64,000 nt of DNA from Sedimenticola selenatireducens DSM 17993 (GCF_000428045.1 NZ_ATZE01000008.1:62001-126000); one strand, 5' to 3'; numbered from the stretch's first letter, positions 46,884-58,056 are shown. The notes: a model not told the origin generated them from the sequence alone. A program made the numbers and translations.

Positions 46884-47351
46884 ATGGAACGCATCACCAT
46901 CTCCCTGGATGAGGAGCTGATCAGCCAGTTTGAAGAGTACCTGAAACGGCGTAACTACAAGAACCGCTCAGAGGCGATCCGGGATATGATCCGCGACACC
47001 CTGGAAGCGGATCGCATGGAGCATGCCGACACAGGCCACTGCGTCGGCACCCTCACCTATGTGTTCAACCACGAGGAACGGGAGCTGGCCAGGCGACTGA
47101 CTCACGCCCACCATCACCATCACGATGTTTCGATCTCCACCCTGCATGTCCACCTGGATCATGAAAACTGCCTGGAGGCAGTGGTGGTCAACGGCCCCAC
47201 CAAACAGGTCGAAGAGTTTGCCAATGCCGTCATCACCCAGCCGGGTGTGCGCCATGGCAAGCTCAACCTAATTCCGGTGGAGGTACAGCAGGAGCATCAC
47301 CACCATGGCAGCGGCGCCCACAAACACAGCCATACCCACCCCCAGACCTGA
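46884..47351 (+). CDS. nikR: Nickel-responsive repressor NikR
   Basis: A 155-residue ribbon-helix-helix/ACT regulator. The RHH DNA-binding domain covers residues 1-45 (MERITISLDEELISQFEEYL...). The ACT domain holds the square-planar nickel ligands His88 and His90 (STLHVHLD) and Cys96, with a His in the LTHAHHHHHD stretch as the cross-subunit ligand. Unlike E. coli NikR (133 residues), it has a His-rich C-terminal extension from about 137 with eight His residues. It precedes nikKMLQO, whose promoter carries a matching operator 115 bp after the nikR stop, so it should repress nickel uptake when nickel is sufficient. Confidence 0.95.
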   Translation: MERITISLDEELISQFEEYLKRRNYKNRSEAIRDMIRDTLEADRMEHADTGHCVGTLTYVFNHEERELARRLTHAHHHHHDVSISTLHVHLDHENCLEAVVVNGPTKQVEEFANAVITQPGVRHGKLNLIPVEVQQEHHHHGSGAHKHSHTHPQT

Positions 47352-47463
47352 ATCTTCGGACAGGGACAACAACCGAGGAATCGTCAGCGGCGGGACCCGC
47401 CTGCAAGCACCGTAGCAGGCATGAAGCCACCGCCACAGCCATAACCCTGCCCTTTCCCTGCAG

Positions 47464-47492
47464 TTGTATTACGAATTATTTTTTTGTAATAT
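47464..47492 (+). promoter_or_regulatory. NikR operator overlapping the nikK sigma-70 promoter
   Basis: GTATTAC (47466-47472), 13 bases, then GTAATAT (47486-47492), a dyad matching the GTGTTAC-N13/14-GTAACAC type described for NikR outside enterobacteria. The same bases contain -35 TTGTAT (47464-47469) and -10 TAATAT (47487-47492) separated by exactly 17 bases. A bound NikR would therefore cover the whole core promoter of nikKMLQO, whose first start codon is 65 bp downstream. Confidence 0.85.
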
Positions 47493-47556
47493 TTCATAAC
47501 TCACCCGGGTACTGCGGCACAGTCGTGCCGGCGAGTTTCTTCACCGGAGTCTGCGA

Positions 47557-48327
47557 ATGTATAAACGGCTTACCCGATTTCTGACGGCAGTACTGACCCT
47601 GTTTCCAACACTCGCCACGGCACACTTCCAAACGCTGATCCCCTCCCATGACCTGGTCCATGAGACAACCCCACGCATCATCCGGCTGGACATGGCCTTC
47701 ACCCACCCGATGCAGCGGGGCCCCGCCATGGCGATGGGTAAGCCGGTGCAATTTGGTGTGCTGGGCCCCGGTGGACACCAGAATCTGCACGACTCCCTCT
47801 CCCCGTACCAGATAAATGGTGAAACAGCCTATCGGGCCGACTACCGTTTCACCCGGCCCGGCGATTATCTTTTTTATCTGCAGCCCGCCCCGTACTGGGA
47901 ACCGGCCGAGGGGGTGATGATTGAGCACTACACCAAGGTGGTGGTGGACGCCTTCTCCGCGGAGACCGGCTGGGACAGGCTGGTGGGTTTTCCGGTCGAG
48001 ATCGAACCACTCACCCGCCCCTTCGGGCTCTGGACCGGCAATCTGTTCCAGGGAGTGGTCAGGCGGAACGGCCAGCCGGTGCCCTTCGCCGAGGTGGAGG
48101 TCGAGTGGCTGAATGACGGCAGCGTCACACCACCGGCAGACGCCTATGTCACCCAAGTGATCAGGGCGGACGCCAACGGCACCTTCAGCTATGTGATGCC
48201 CCGTGCCGGTTGGTGGGGTTTCGCCGCGCTGCTGGAGGGTCCGGAAAAGCTGAACAATCCCGCCGGGGAGGCCGTGCCGGTGGAACAGGGGGCACTGATC
48301 TGGGTCTTTGCCCGTGATATGCCATAA
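47557..48327 (+). CDS. nikK: NikK, DUF4198 periplasmic component of the nickel ECF transporter
   Basis: A 256-residue exported protein. A signal peptide (residues 1-22, ending ATA-H) is followed by the DUF4198 domain with [11 protein letters not shown] immediately after the cleavage site and several conserved His residues (AFTHPMQRG). In NikKMLQO systems this protein is thought to capture nickel outside the membrane for NikM. CGGAG is seven bases before the ATG. It is the first gene after the NikR-controlled promoter. Confidence 0.88.
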   Translation: MYKRLTRFLTAVLTLFPTLATAHFQTLIPSHDLVHETTPRIIRLDMAFTHPMQRGPAMAMGKPVQFGVLGPGGHQNLHDSLSPYQINGETAYRADYRFTRPGDYLFYLQPAPYWEPAEGVMIEHYTKVVVDAFSAETGWDRLVGFPVEIEPLTRPFGLWTGNLFQGVVRRNGQPVPFAEVEVEWLNDGSVTPPADAYVTQVIRADANGTFSYVMPRAGWWGFAALLEGPEKLNNPAGEAVPVEQGALIWVFARDMP

Positions 48328-48343
48328 CTGAGGAGCCACGACC

Positions 48344-48952
48344 ATGGCCCATATCCCTGACGGTGTGCTCTCCACGCCCGTACTGATCACCGGCGCTGTC
48401 GTCACCACCGGCCTGTTGGCGGCGGCGATCCGGCGCCTCGACTTCGACCGCATACCCCAGGCGGCGGTGCTCTCGGCGGCCTTTTTTATCGCCTCCCTGC
48501 TCTCGGTGCCGGTCGGCCCCAGCAGCGTCCATCTAATACTAAACGGTCTGATGGGGGTGATCCTGGGCTGGGCAGCGGTGCCCGCCATTTTTGTTGCGCT
48601 GATCATGCAGGCGGTATTTTTCGGTTATGGCGGTCTGCTGGTGCTGGGGGTGAATACCATGAATATCGCCCTCCCAGCGCTGCTATGCGCTGCCCTTCTG
48701 GGTCCGGCGCTGAGGCGTTCCGACGGCAGATTCAGCCTGATCTGGGGAGCTGTAAGCGGTGCAGTGGGCGTTCTCTTGACCGGCACACTGGTCAGTCTCT
48801 GCCTCGGCCTGAGTAGTGCCGATTTCCTGCCGGCCGCCAAAGTCGTGCTTGCCACCTACACACCACTGATGATCGCCGAGGCGGCTGTCACCGGCTTTAC
48901 CCTGGGGTTCATCCTCAAGGTGGCGCCAGAACTGATCACCATTCCAGAGTGA
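48344..48952 (+). CDS. nikM: NikM, substrate-binding membrane component
   Basis: A 202-residue CbiM/NikM-family protein with about six to seven membrane helices. The N-terminus MAHIPDGVLS replaces the usual MH start. Removal of Met would give Ala-His and restore the critical second-position His whose backbone and imidazole nitrogens bind nickel. The second ligand His lies in GPSSVHLILNGLMG. GAGGAG is nine bases before the ATG. It lies 16 bp behind nikK and four bases before nikL. Confidence 0.92.
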   Translation: MAHIPDGVLSTPVLITGAVVTTGLLAAAIRRLDFDRIPQAAVLSAAFFIASLLSVPVGPSSVHLILNGLMGVILGWAAVPAIFVALIMQAVFFGYGGLLVLGVNTMNIALPALLCAALLGPALRRSDGRFSLIWGAVSGAVGVLLTGTLVSLCLGLSSADFLPAAKVVLATYTPLMIAEAAVTGFTLGFILKVAPELITIPE

Positions 48953-48956
48953 ACTG

Positions 48957-49553
48957 ATGTCACGCCTGCACTTGATTCTCCCACTCCTGCTGCTGTTGAA
49001 CGGCACCGCAGAGGCGCACCTGCTGAAACTGTTTGCCTATGTCGAGGGAGCCAGCGTTCACGGCTCTGCCTACTTTGCCGGAGGCACCAATGCCGCCGGC
49101 CTGGCGATCACCATCAGCGACCGCAACAATCAACAGCTTGTCAGTCTGAAAACCGATTCACAGGGCGGTTTCAGCTACACCCCGGCCACCCCGGGTGAAT
49201 ACCATATTCGGGCAGATACCGGCGAGGGCCACCGCGCAGAGTGGCTAATCCGGGCGGACGAGTTCAGCCAGGCGTTCCCTGCCGGTGCCGCCACGGCCGG
49301 CGGTGGTCAGGAGGCGGTTAAGCCGGTCAACACCCTCCCTGCTCTGCCCGCCCCACAACTGGCAGCATTGATCGAGCGGGCCGTGGCACGGCAGATCGGC
49401 CCCCTGCGTGAGGCGCTGCAACGTAGCGAAGACCGGGCGCGCCTGAGCGATATACTCGGCGGCGTCGGCTTTATTTTCGGTCTCGCCGGTATTGCCCTCT
49501 GGTGGCGCGGCAGGCAGCGCGAACGGAAAAATAATGCAACTGACCCTCATTGA
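48957..49553 (+). CDS. nikL: NikL, accessory membrane protein of nickel ECF transporter
   Basis: A 198-residue protein. A signal peptide (about 1-20, ending EA-HLLKLFAYVEG) is followed by a carboxypeptidase-regulatory-like beta-sandwich with AYFAGGTNAAG and DSQGGFSYTPATPGEYHI, an Ala/Pro linker, a short coiled coil and a C-terminal membrane helix (about 163-183) with a basic tail. This is the layout of NikL, which substitutes for NikN/CbiN. The exposed His after cleavage resembles NikK and may bind nickel. It overlaps nikQ by 20 bp. Confidence 0.85.
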   Translation: MSRLHLILPLLLLLNGTAEAHLLKLFAYVEGASVHGSAYFAGGTNAAGLAITISDRNNQQLVSLKTDSQGGFSYTPATPGEYHIRADTGEGHRAEWLIRADEFSQAFPAGAATAGGGQEAVKPVNTLPALPAPQLAALIERAVARQIGPLREALQRSEDRARLSDILGGVGFIFGLAGIALWWRGRQRERKNNATDPH

Positions 49554-50292
49554 AAAAGAATCTCGAAATGACAGGTTGAGGCAGTTCGATCCGCGCCTGC
49601 GCCTGATTACCGCTCTGCTGTTCGCAATGACCGTGGTTTCCCTACACCTGATCCCGCTGTTGCTGCTCACCCTGCTGCTGGCGTTGGGCATGGCATGGTG
49701 GATCGGCCTGAGTGGATCGCTGCTGCTGAAACGGCTCCTGGTTATGGAGGGGTTCATGATCGTACTGCTGGTCATGCTGCCTTTTTCCGTGCCCGGCGAA
49801 AGCTTATTCACCCTGGGGCCGTTCAACGCCAGCATCGAGGGAGTGCAGCGGGCCCTGCAGATCGTGCTCAGGGCCAATGCCATTGTGATTCTGCTGATGG
49901 CCCTGATCGGTACCCTGGAGCCGGTGGTTTTGGGTCACGCCCTGGGACAGCTGCGACTGCCCGATAAACTGATCCATCTGTTTCTATTTACCGTGCGCTA
50001 CATCGGCGTCCTGTTTGACGAATATCGGCGCCTGCGTCTGGCGATGCGCGCACGCGCCTTCGTCGCCGGCAGCAATCGGCATACCTGGCGAACCTTCGGC
50101 TGGCTGGTGGGTATGCTGCTGGTGCGCAGCCTGGAGCGCTCCGAGCGGATTCTGGCCGCCATGAAATGCCGTGGTTTCAATGGACGGCTCTATCTGGTGA
50201 AGCAAAATATCTGGAGCCGGTATGACACACTGGCTCTGCTCCTCTCGCTCAGCCTTTCGGGCACACTGCTACTGCTGGAGCAAACTTTATGA
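49534..50292 (+). CDS. nikQ: NikQ, ECF transporter transmembrane (T) component
   Basis: A 252-residue CbiQ-family protein with about five membrane helices. The cytosolic coupling-helix motifs are visible: RLRLAMRARAF, then SERILAAMKCRGFNGR, the Ala-Arg-Gly type signatures that dock on the ATPase. It begins at the ATG at 49534, inside the end of nikL, with a poor ribosome site (ACGGAAAA), so it is probably coupled to nikL. It overlaps nikO by four bases. Confidence 0.92.
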   Translation: MQLTLIEKESRNDRLRQFDPRLRLITALLFAMTVVSLHLIPLLLLTLLLALGMAWWIGLSGSLLLKRLLVMEGFMIVLLVMLPFSVPGESLFTLGPFNASIEGVQRALQIVLRANAIVILLMALIGTLEPVVLGHALGQLRLPDKLIHLFLFTVRYIGVLFDEYRRLRLAMRARAFVAGSNRHTWRTFGWLVGMLLVRSLERSERILAAMKCRGFNGRLYLVKQNIWSRYDTLALLLSLSLSGTLLLLEQTL

Positions 50293-51065
50293 ATGAAGCG
50301 CTGATCACGTTGCAGGATATCAATTTTGGCTATCCGAACCATCCGGTGCTGTCCGGCGTAAGTTTTCATCTCCACCCCGGTGAGCGGGTTGCCCTGCTGG
50401 GCGAGAACGGCGCCGGTAAAACCACCCTGTTGCAACTGATGGTGGGACTGCACAATCCCACCCGCGGGCGCATCCACGCCTTTGGCCGCGAGCGCCGCAG
50501 CGAGCAGGACTTCCGGGAGGTGCGGGCCAAGGCGGGACTGCTGTTTCAGGATGCCGATGACCAGCTGTTTTGCCCCACAGTGTTGGAGGATGTCATCTTC
50601 GGCCCGCGTAACCTGGGCAAGCCGGAGAGCGAGGCAAAGGCGATCGCCGAACAGGTGCTGAGCTCTCTCGGGCTCTCACGCTACGCTGATCGCATCACCC
50701 ACAAACTCTCAGGCGGTGAGAAACGGATGATTTCACTGGCCACGGTGCTGGCCATGCAGCCACAGGCGCTGTTGATGGATGAACCGACCAACGGACTCGA
50801 TGAAAAAGCCGAGCAGCGACTGCTGGAGCATCTGGAGTCACTGCCCCAGGCGATGGTATTTGTCTCCCACGACCGCAAACTGGTGGAACGGCTGGCCACC
50901 CGCGCCGTGATGATCCAGGACGGCACCCTGATCGAAGGGCTGATGCACAGCCATCCGCACGTTCATACCCATTCCCATCTGCATATCCATGCCGCCGGCA
51001 TTGATGCCGGACACGACCACGACGGTAGCATTCCCGAACATCAGCATGCCCACGGGGAAGGCTGA
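50289..51065 (+). CDS. nikO: NikO, ECF transporter ATPase with His-rich tail
   Basis: A 258-residue ABC ATPase. Walker A is GENGAGKT (38-45), the Q-loop is LLFQDADDQLF, the signature LSGGEKR (140-146) and Walker B LLMDEP (161-166), and the switch His is in FVSHDRK. From residue 220 to the end it carries thirteen His, many in an alternating HxHxH pattern, which ordinary CbiO/NikO proteins lack. The tail is cytosolic and could store nickel or sense it. It is the last gene of nikKMLQO, and its ATG overlaps the nikQ stop. Confidence 0.94.
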   Translation: MNEALITLQDINFGYPNHPVLSGVSFHLHPGERVALLGENGAGKTTLLQLMVGLHNPTRGRIHAFGRERRSEQDFREVRAKAGLLFQDADDQLFCPTVLEDVIFGPRNLGKPESEAKAIAEQVLSSLGLSRYADRITHKLSGGEKRMISLATVLAMQPQALLMDEPTNGLDEKAEQRLLEHLESLPQAMVFVSHDRKLVERLATRAVMIQDGTLIEGLMHSHPHVHTHSHLHIHAAGIDAGHDHDGSIPEHQHAHGEG

Positions 51066-51287
51066 TCCTCACAAAACAGCTACCGGGCCAAATCGTATTG
51101 GGGCAACCCTTTTCAGCCAACCAGCCGGCTCTGTCTCTCTCTGGCGACATGATTGGATTGCACTTCATATAGCGCGACAGTTTCTGTTGACAGCAAACCC
51201 GGGGGATGGGATTTTGAACTAACCGACCCGGGACGGGTCGGTATCTGCCAACATGAGCCACAAAGAAGAGAACCTCCGGGGAGATCT

Positions 51288-54200
51288 GTGCTGAACCACT
51301 TGATCCACTTTCGGCCGCTGACCAGGATGCTGCCGATGATCCTGTTCTGCCTGGCCGTGACGCTGCCCGCTATTGCGGCGAATGAAACCAACCAGACCGG
51401 GCCACTGGGATCAACCACCCCAAGCATCGAGAGTACCCGGGCAAAAATCACCGAACTGGAAGCCGTCGCCGGGCAAGAGGGCGCCGACACTAAGGAACTG
51501 GAAAGTTACCGCCGGATCCTGGAACAGCTACAACAGGCGGAGGGTGAGCAGAGGCAGGCCGACCTTTACAGGCAGACCGTCGACAACGCCGAACAACAGC
51601 TCAAGGAACTGAGAAATTCCCTCGCCCGGTTTGTCAATGAGAGCAAGCCGTTCGTCTTGCCGGTCAATCTGACGGTTGAGGAGCTGACCCGGCGCTATAA
51701 CCAGGCTCAGTCGGATCGCCAGTTGGCCCAGACTCAACTGCAGGATCTGGAAGAACAGCGCGCCATACAGCGTGTCCGGCCCGAGCAGTCCGGGAAAGAG
51801 CTGGCTGATGCCAAAAGGCAATTGGAGGAGATCGAACAACGGCTGAGTGGAGACAGTGCGAATCGGCTCCAATCACCCCAAAAACAGCTCCTGCTGGCCA
51901 CTCAGTCAAAGTTAAAGAACAAGATCAACCGGCTGCAGATGGAACGTCTCAGCCACACCCATCGTATGGACCAGCTGGCCGTGCAAATTGAATTGGCTCA
52001 GACCAGGCTCAAGCAGGCTGATGCGCGGATGCAGCAGTTTCAGGAACGGGTCTCCTCACTGCAAGCGCAAGAGGCACAGCAGGCACAGCAGCAAGCCGAG
52101 ATCGCGCAACAGGAGGCGGCCGGTAAACACCCGCTGATCCAGCAATACGCCAACAATAATACCGCACTCAGCCAGAAACTGACTCAGCTGGCCACACAGA
52201 CCGAAGCGGTGACGCTGGAACTGGAGAAGACCGTAGCCCGTAAAGAAGCTATCCGGCAGAGCCAGGAGCGGGTTCAGCAACAGATTAATATCGGTGGCCT
52301 GGATGAGCAACCGGGACGCGTGCTGCAGAAACAGCGCAGTAATCTGCCCAGGTTGGCGGATATCCAGAATAGCGTGGAAAAGAGACGCGCCGAGATCGCC
52401 ACCGTACGATTAGAATCCTTTCAGATCGAGGATCGGCAGCAACAGCTACAGGCAGAGCTCGGGTATGACCTGATTAACGAAACCCAGCCCGATGATCTGA
52501 CCGCCGAGGAGTGGAAACAGATCCGCAGTGAACTGAAACAACTGCTGTACGACCGCCTGGTGCTCCTGGACAAACTCAAAACCGCCTACGGGCGCTACGA
52601 GAAGGCACAGGCCGACCTCAGCGCCGAGCAGTTGCAACTCTATGACCGGGTGGCCCAATATGGCGAGCTGCTTGACCGACATCTGCTCTGGATCCCCTCC
52701 ACCGACCGCATGACGGCGGCTACTTTGAACAATGCAATAGAGGGCATCGGCTGGTTCTTCTCCGCCCCAAACTGGAGCAATGCGGCTGAAGGCATCGTCA
52801 ACGGTCTAAAGCTTTACCCCTACCGGGTAATCATACTGATAATTGTCCTCGGTCTGCTGCTGGCCAACCGCAGGAAAATGCGTCAGCGGCTGGCCCAGAT
52901 CGCACCGGCCGTTGGCAACGTCGCCAAAGACAGTTTTCAGAATACGGTCAATGCATTTGTTATCACCCTGCTGCTGGCCCTGCCCTGGCCGTTGCTGATG
53001 GCCGCGCTGGGGTGGTGGCTCACCAAAGGCTCCGACCACGCATTTATCGTGGCTGTATCCATCGGTCTGCGACGTGTGGCGGTGTTCTTTTTCATTATTC
53101 AAATCGTGCGTTACCTGTTCATAAAAAACGGTCTGGCAGAGGTGCACTTCCGCTGGAACCCTGCGCACGGAAAGATGTTCCGTCGCCATATGCGCTGGCT
53201 GGTGGCGGCGCTGGTTCCGCTCGCTTTTACAGTCGGCGTATTCGAGTGGGTAGAGAATGACGCCTATATCAACTCACTGGGGCGACTGGCATTTATCGCC
53301 GGTCTGTTGGTTACCGCGCTGTTTTTCCACCGCATGCTCAATCCCTGGACCGGCTTCCTGGCGACCGACGGAAACAACTGCCGCAGTGACCTGAGCAGGC
53401 TCTGGTATCCGGCGGCCATGCTCACCAACCTGAGTCTGGCGATACTGGCCATTGAAGGCTACTACTTCAGCGCTCTCAACCTGGAGCGCATGCTGTTTGT
53501 CTCAATGATCTCCGGGATACTCATCTTCCTGGTCTATCACCTGCTGGCGCGTTGGCTACTGGTGGCGGAACGACGCCTGGCACTCGCGCGGGCAAGGGCC
53601 AAACGACAGGCGGCACAGGAAGCCAAAGTTGCCAAGGAGGCCGCCGAGGCGGCCGGCGAGGGAGTGCCGGAACTGGCTGAATTCGAGGCGGTCAACCTGG
53701 CCACCATCAACGAGCAGACACGTCGCCTGTTACGGGTGGGCACCACCCTGCTGTTTGCCGTCCTGATCTACCTGATATGGGAACAGCTGACACCGGCCCT
53801 GAGCTGGTTGAACAACGTGGTGTTGTGGCAGTTTGAAAGCGGTGGCCAGATCTCGGATATCTCCCTCTGGGAGGGTCTGGCGGCGCTGGTGGCGGTGGCC
53901 CTCACCATGATTGCCGGGCGCAACCTGCCGGGATTGCTGGAGATCGCCGTATTGCAGCCGTTGAGCCTGGATCTGGGCACCCGGTATGCCGTCTCCACGA
54001 TCAGCCGCTATACCATCTACGGTGTCGGCAGTCTGCTGGTGCTGAATCTGATCGGCTTGAGGTGGGATGATGTTCAGTGGCTGGTTGCCGCCATGGGTGT
54101 CGGCCTCGGTTTCGGACTTAAAGAGATCTTCGCCAACTTCTTCTCGGGCATACTAATCCTGTTCGAACGGCCCATCCGCATCGGCGACACCGTCACCATC

Positions 54201-54671
54201 GGCGACATAAGCGGTACCGTCTCGCGTATCCGTATCCGCGCCACCACCATCACCGACTGGGACAACAAGGAGCTGGTGGTCCCCAACAAGAATTTCATCA
54301 CCGATCCACTGATTAACTGGACCCTGTCGGACCCGATCACCCGCCTTGTTATCAAGGTGGGCATCGCCTACGGCTCGGACACCGACCGGGCCCTGCAGAT
54401 CATGACCGAAGTAGTGGATAGTCATCCTGATGTCATGAAGGAACCCAGGGCCACCATCTTTTTTACTGGATTCGGCGACAGCTCTCTGAACTTCGACATC
54501 CGCGTCTTTGTCAGTGACAACTTTAAGCGCATGCCCCTGTTGCACGACCTGCACATGTCCCTGAACAAGGCGCTGGCCAAGGGCGGCATCGAAATCCCGT
54601 TCCCGCAACGGGATCTGCACCTGCGCTCGGTGGATCCAAATATCGATTTGCGCGGCGGGGATAAGGCATGA
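51288..54671 (+). CDS. Large mechanosensitive channel (MscK/MscM type)
   Basis: A protein of about 1,127 residues. A signal peptide (ending near TLPAIAA) is followed by a long periplasmic coiled-coil region rich in Gln and Glu (roughly residues 40-510), about eleven membrane helices, and the conserved MscS-type pore and beta domain. The pore helix region is MGVGLGFGLKEIFANFFSGI, followed by RPIRIGDTVTIGDISGTVSRI and VVPNKNFITDPLINWT. It protects against osmotic downshock. A GTG at 51288 with CGGGGAGA upstream gives a proper signal peptide; an ATG at 51327 is the alternative, and the frame further upstream is not coding-like. A K+-regulatory role cannot be assigned. Confidence 0.93.
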   Translation: MLNHLIHFRPLTRMLPMILFCLAVTLPAIAANETNQTGPLGSTTPSIESTRAKITELEAVAGQEGADTKELESYRRILEQLQQAEGEQRQADLYRQTVDNAEQQLKELRNSLARFVNESKPFVLPVNLTVEELTRRYNQAQSDRQLAQTQLQDLEEQRAIQRVRPEQSGKELADAKRQLEEIEQRLSGDSANRLQSPQKQLLLATQSKLKNKINRLQMERLSHTHRMDQLAVQIELAQTRLKQADARMQQFQERVSSLQAQEAQQAQQQAEIAQQEAAGKHPLIQQYANNNTALSQKLTQLATQTEAVTLELEKTVARKEAIRQSQERVQQQINIGGLDEQPGRVLQKQRSNLPRLADIQNSVEKRRAEIATVRLESFQIEDRQQQLQAELGYDLINETQPDDLTAEEWKQIRSELKQLLYDRLVLLDKLKTAYGRYEKAQADLSAEQLQLYDRVAQYGELLDRHLLWIPSTDRMTAATLNNAIEGIGWFFSAPNWSNAAEGIVNGLKLYPYRVIILIIVLGLLLANRRKMRQRLAQIAPAVGNVAKDSFQNTVNAFVITLLLALPWPLLMAALGWWLTKGSDHAFIVAVSIGLRRVAVFFFIIQIVRYLFIKNGLAEVHFRWNPAHGKMFRRHMRWLVAALVPLAFTVGVFEWVENDAYINSLGRLAFIAGLLVTALFFHRMLNPWTGFLATDGNNCRSDLSRLWYPAAMLTNLSLAILAIEGYYFSALNLERMLFVSMISGILIFLVYHLLARWLLVAERRLALARARAKRQAAQEAKVAKEAAEAAGEGVPELAEFEAVNLATINEQTRRLLRVGTTLLFAVLIYLIWEQLTPALSWLNNVVLWQFESGGQISDISLWEGLAALVAVALTMIAGRNLPGLLEIAVLQPLSLDLGTRYAVSTISRYTIYGVGSLLVLNLIGLRWDDVQWLVAAMGVGLGFGLKEIFANFFSGILILFERPIRIGDTVTIGDISGTVSRIRIRATTITDWDNKELVVPNKNFITDPLINWTLSDPITRLVIKVGIAYGSDTDRALQIMTEVVDSHPDVMKEPRATIFFTGFGDSSLNFDIRVFVSDNFKRMPLLHDLHMSLNKALAKGGIEIPFPQRDLHLRSVDPNIDLRGGDKA

Positions 54672-54700
54672 TTTTCCCTCATTCCGTCAAGGCGCACTGT

Positions 54701-54726
54701 AGGGGCAAGCCCCTGTGGTTGCCCCT
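54701..54726. repeat. GTAGGGGC-type extragenic palindrome
   Basis: AGGGGCAA (54701-54708) pairs with TTGCCCCT (54719-54726) around a ten-base loop and is preceded by TGT. The GTAGGGGC...GCCCCT form resembles short extragenic palindromes common in proteobacterial and cyanobacterial genomes. It lies 30 bases after the channel stop and may terminate it. Confidence 0.5.
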
Positions 54727-54747
54727 GCCATCTCAATCATCCTGCAT

Positions 54748-54776
54748 TTGTGACAACCCACCGCAGCCTTTAGAAT
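54748..54776 (+). promoter_or_regulatory. Sigma-70 promoter of recQ
   Basis: -35 TTGTGA (54748-54753), 17 bases, -10 TAGAAT (54771-54776). The expected start of transcription, about seven bases on, falls on the A of the recQ ATG at 54783. No ribosome site lies between, so the message would be leaderless. Confidence 0.6.
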
Positions 54777-54782
54777 GCCCCG

Positions 54783-56618
<1,836 letters not shown>

Positions 56619-56712
56619 TTGTCGCAACATGTGGACTCTATTCCCCTTAAAAACCATCTCCAATCACGGCACAATAGAACGATAACGAAAAAACAGATAA
56701 CGGGAGAAGGAC

Positions 56713-58056
56713 ATGGATCAACGCTGGATCACGCTGGGTGGCGCAACCCTGATCGCCCTGGCGCTCTACTGGGGTGTCGATCTGGCAGAACCCCTGCGCA
56801 TTGGCCTCTCCATCCTCGCCTTCATTGCCCTGCTCTGGGTCACCGAGACCTTCCACATCACCATTACCGCCCTGCTGATACCGATACTGGCGGTTGCCAG
56901 CGGGATCTTCGACACCACCGAGGCGCTGAAAAACTTCGCCCACCCCATCATCTTCCTGTTCATGGGCGGGTTTGCCCTGGCCGCTGCACTGCACCGCCAG
57001 CAGCTTGACGAGCGACTCGCTGGGCTGGTGATGCGTGCAGCCCACGGAGAGCTTTCGCGAGCCACGCTACTCATCTTCGTCACCACCGCCTTTGTCTCCA
57101 TGTGGATATCCAACACCGCCACCACCGCCATGATGCTACCCCTGGCCCTCGGACTGCTGGCGGCCCAGCCCTACGAAACCCACCGCTCGACCTACTGGTA
57201 CCTGCTGCTGGGCGTCGCCTACTCGGCCAATATAGGTGGCATCGGCACCCTGGTCGGCAGCCCGCCCAATGCGATTGCGGCAGCAGCCAGTGGCATCAGC
57301 TTCGTTGAATGGCTCAGCTTCGGACTACCGGTCGTCCTCGTCCTGCTGCCGCTGATGCTGCTGTTGCTGTGGCTGGTGTTCCGCCCCGACCTGACACTGC
57401 GACTGAAACCACCGGCCGGAACTCCGGATAATCGGCGCCTGACGCGGCAACAGAAGCTGACACTGGGCGTCTTCCTGCTCACCGTGCTGCTCTGGCTGAC
57501 CAGCCGCCCCCTATCCCAATGGCTCGGAATTGACGCCAACTTTGACTCACTGGTGGCGATCATGGCAATCGTCCTGATCGCCGCCCTGCGGCTGGTGGAG
57601 TGGCGGGATATCGAGAATTCCGCAAACTGGGGTGTACTGCTGCTGTTTGGCGGTGGCCTCACCCTCTCCGCCCTGCTCAAGGAGACCGGCACCAGCGTAT
57701 TCCTGGCCGAGGGGGCCGCCGGCCTGTTGCAGGGGGCACCGCTGCTTCTGCTCCTGCTGGTGATCGTGCTCTTCATGGTGATACTGACCGAGTTCGCCAG
57801 CAACACCGCCAGCAGCGCCCTGATGGTGCCGATCTTCGCCTCCATTGCCGAGGCGATGGGCATCTCCGCCACCATCATGGCGGTAGTCATTGCCATTGCC
57901 GCCTCCTGCGCCTTCATGTTGCCGGTGGCAACCCCGCCCAACGCCATCGTGTACGGTTCCGGTTACATCCCCCAGAGCCAGATGATGCGCGCAGGCATGG
58001 TGATGAATCTGGTGCTGGCCTGCCTGATCAGCCTGGTGACCTGGTGGATTATCTAG
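56713..58056 (+). CDS. SLC13/DASS-family sodium:anion symporter
   Basis: A 447-residue inner-membrane transporter with about eleven to thirteen hydrophobic segments. The two SNT-type signatures are clear: MWISNTATTAMMLPLAL followed by GTLVGSPPNAIA in the first repeat, and EFASNTASSALMVPIFAS followed by LPVATPPNAIVYGSG in the second. Members carry di- or tricarboxylates or sulfate with Na+; the exact anion is not readable. GGGAGAAGG is a strong ribosome site. Confidence 0.93.
   Translation: MDQRWITLGGATLIALALYWGVDLAEPLRIGLSILAFIALLWVTETFHITITALLIPILAVASGIFDTTEALKNFAHPIIFLFMGGFALAAALHRQQLDERLAGLVMRAAHGELSRATLLIFVTTAFVSMWISNTATTAMMLPLALGLLAAQPYETHRSTYWYLLLGVAYSANIGGIGTLVGSPPNAIAAAASGISFVEWLSFGLPVVLVLLPLMLLLLWLVFRPDLTLRLKPPAGTPDNRRLTRQQKLTLGVFLLTVLLWLTSRPLSQWLGIDANFDSLVAIMAIVLIAALRLVEWRDIENSANWGVLLLFGGGLTLSALLKETGTSVFLAEGAAGLLQGAPLLLLLLVIVLFMVILTEFASNTASSALMVPIFASIAEAMGISATIMAVVIAIAASCAFMLPVATPPNAIVYGSGYIPQSQMMRAGMVMNLVLACLISLVTWWII

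Noticed and set aside
47110-47132. Run of His codons in the nikR coding region, looking like a simple repeat or tag.
   Set aside because: It is part of the normal NikR ACT-domain loop carrying a nickel ligand.
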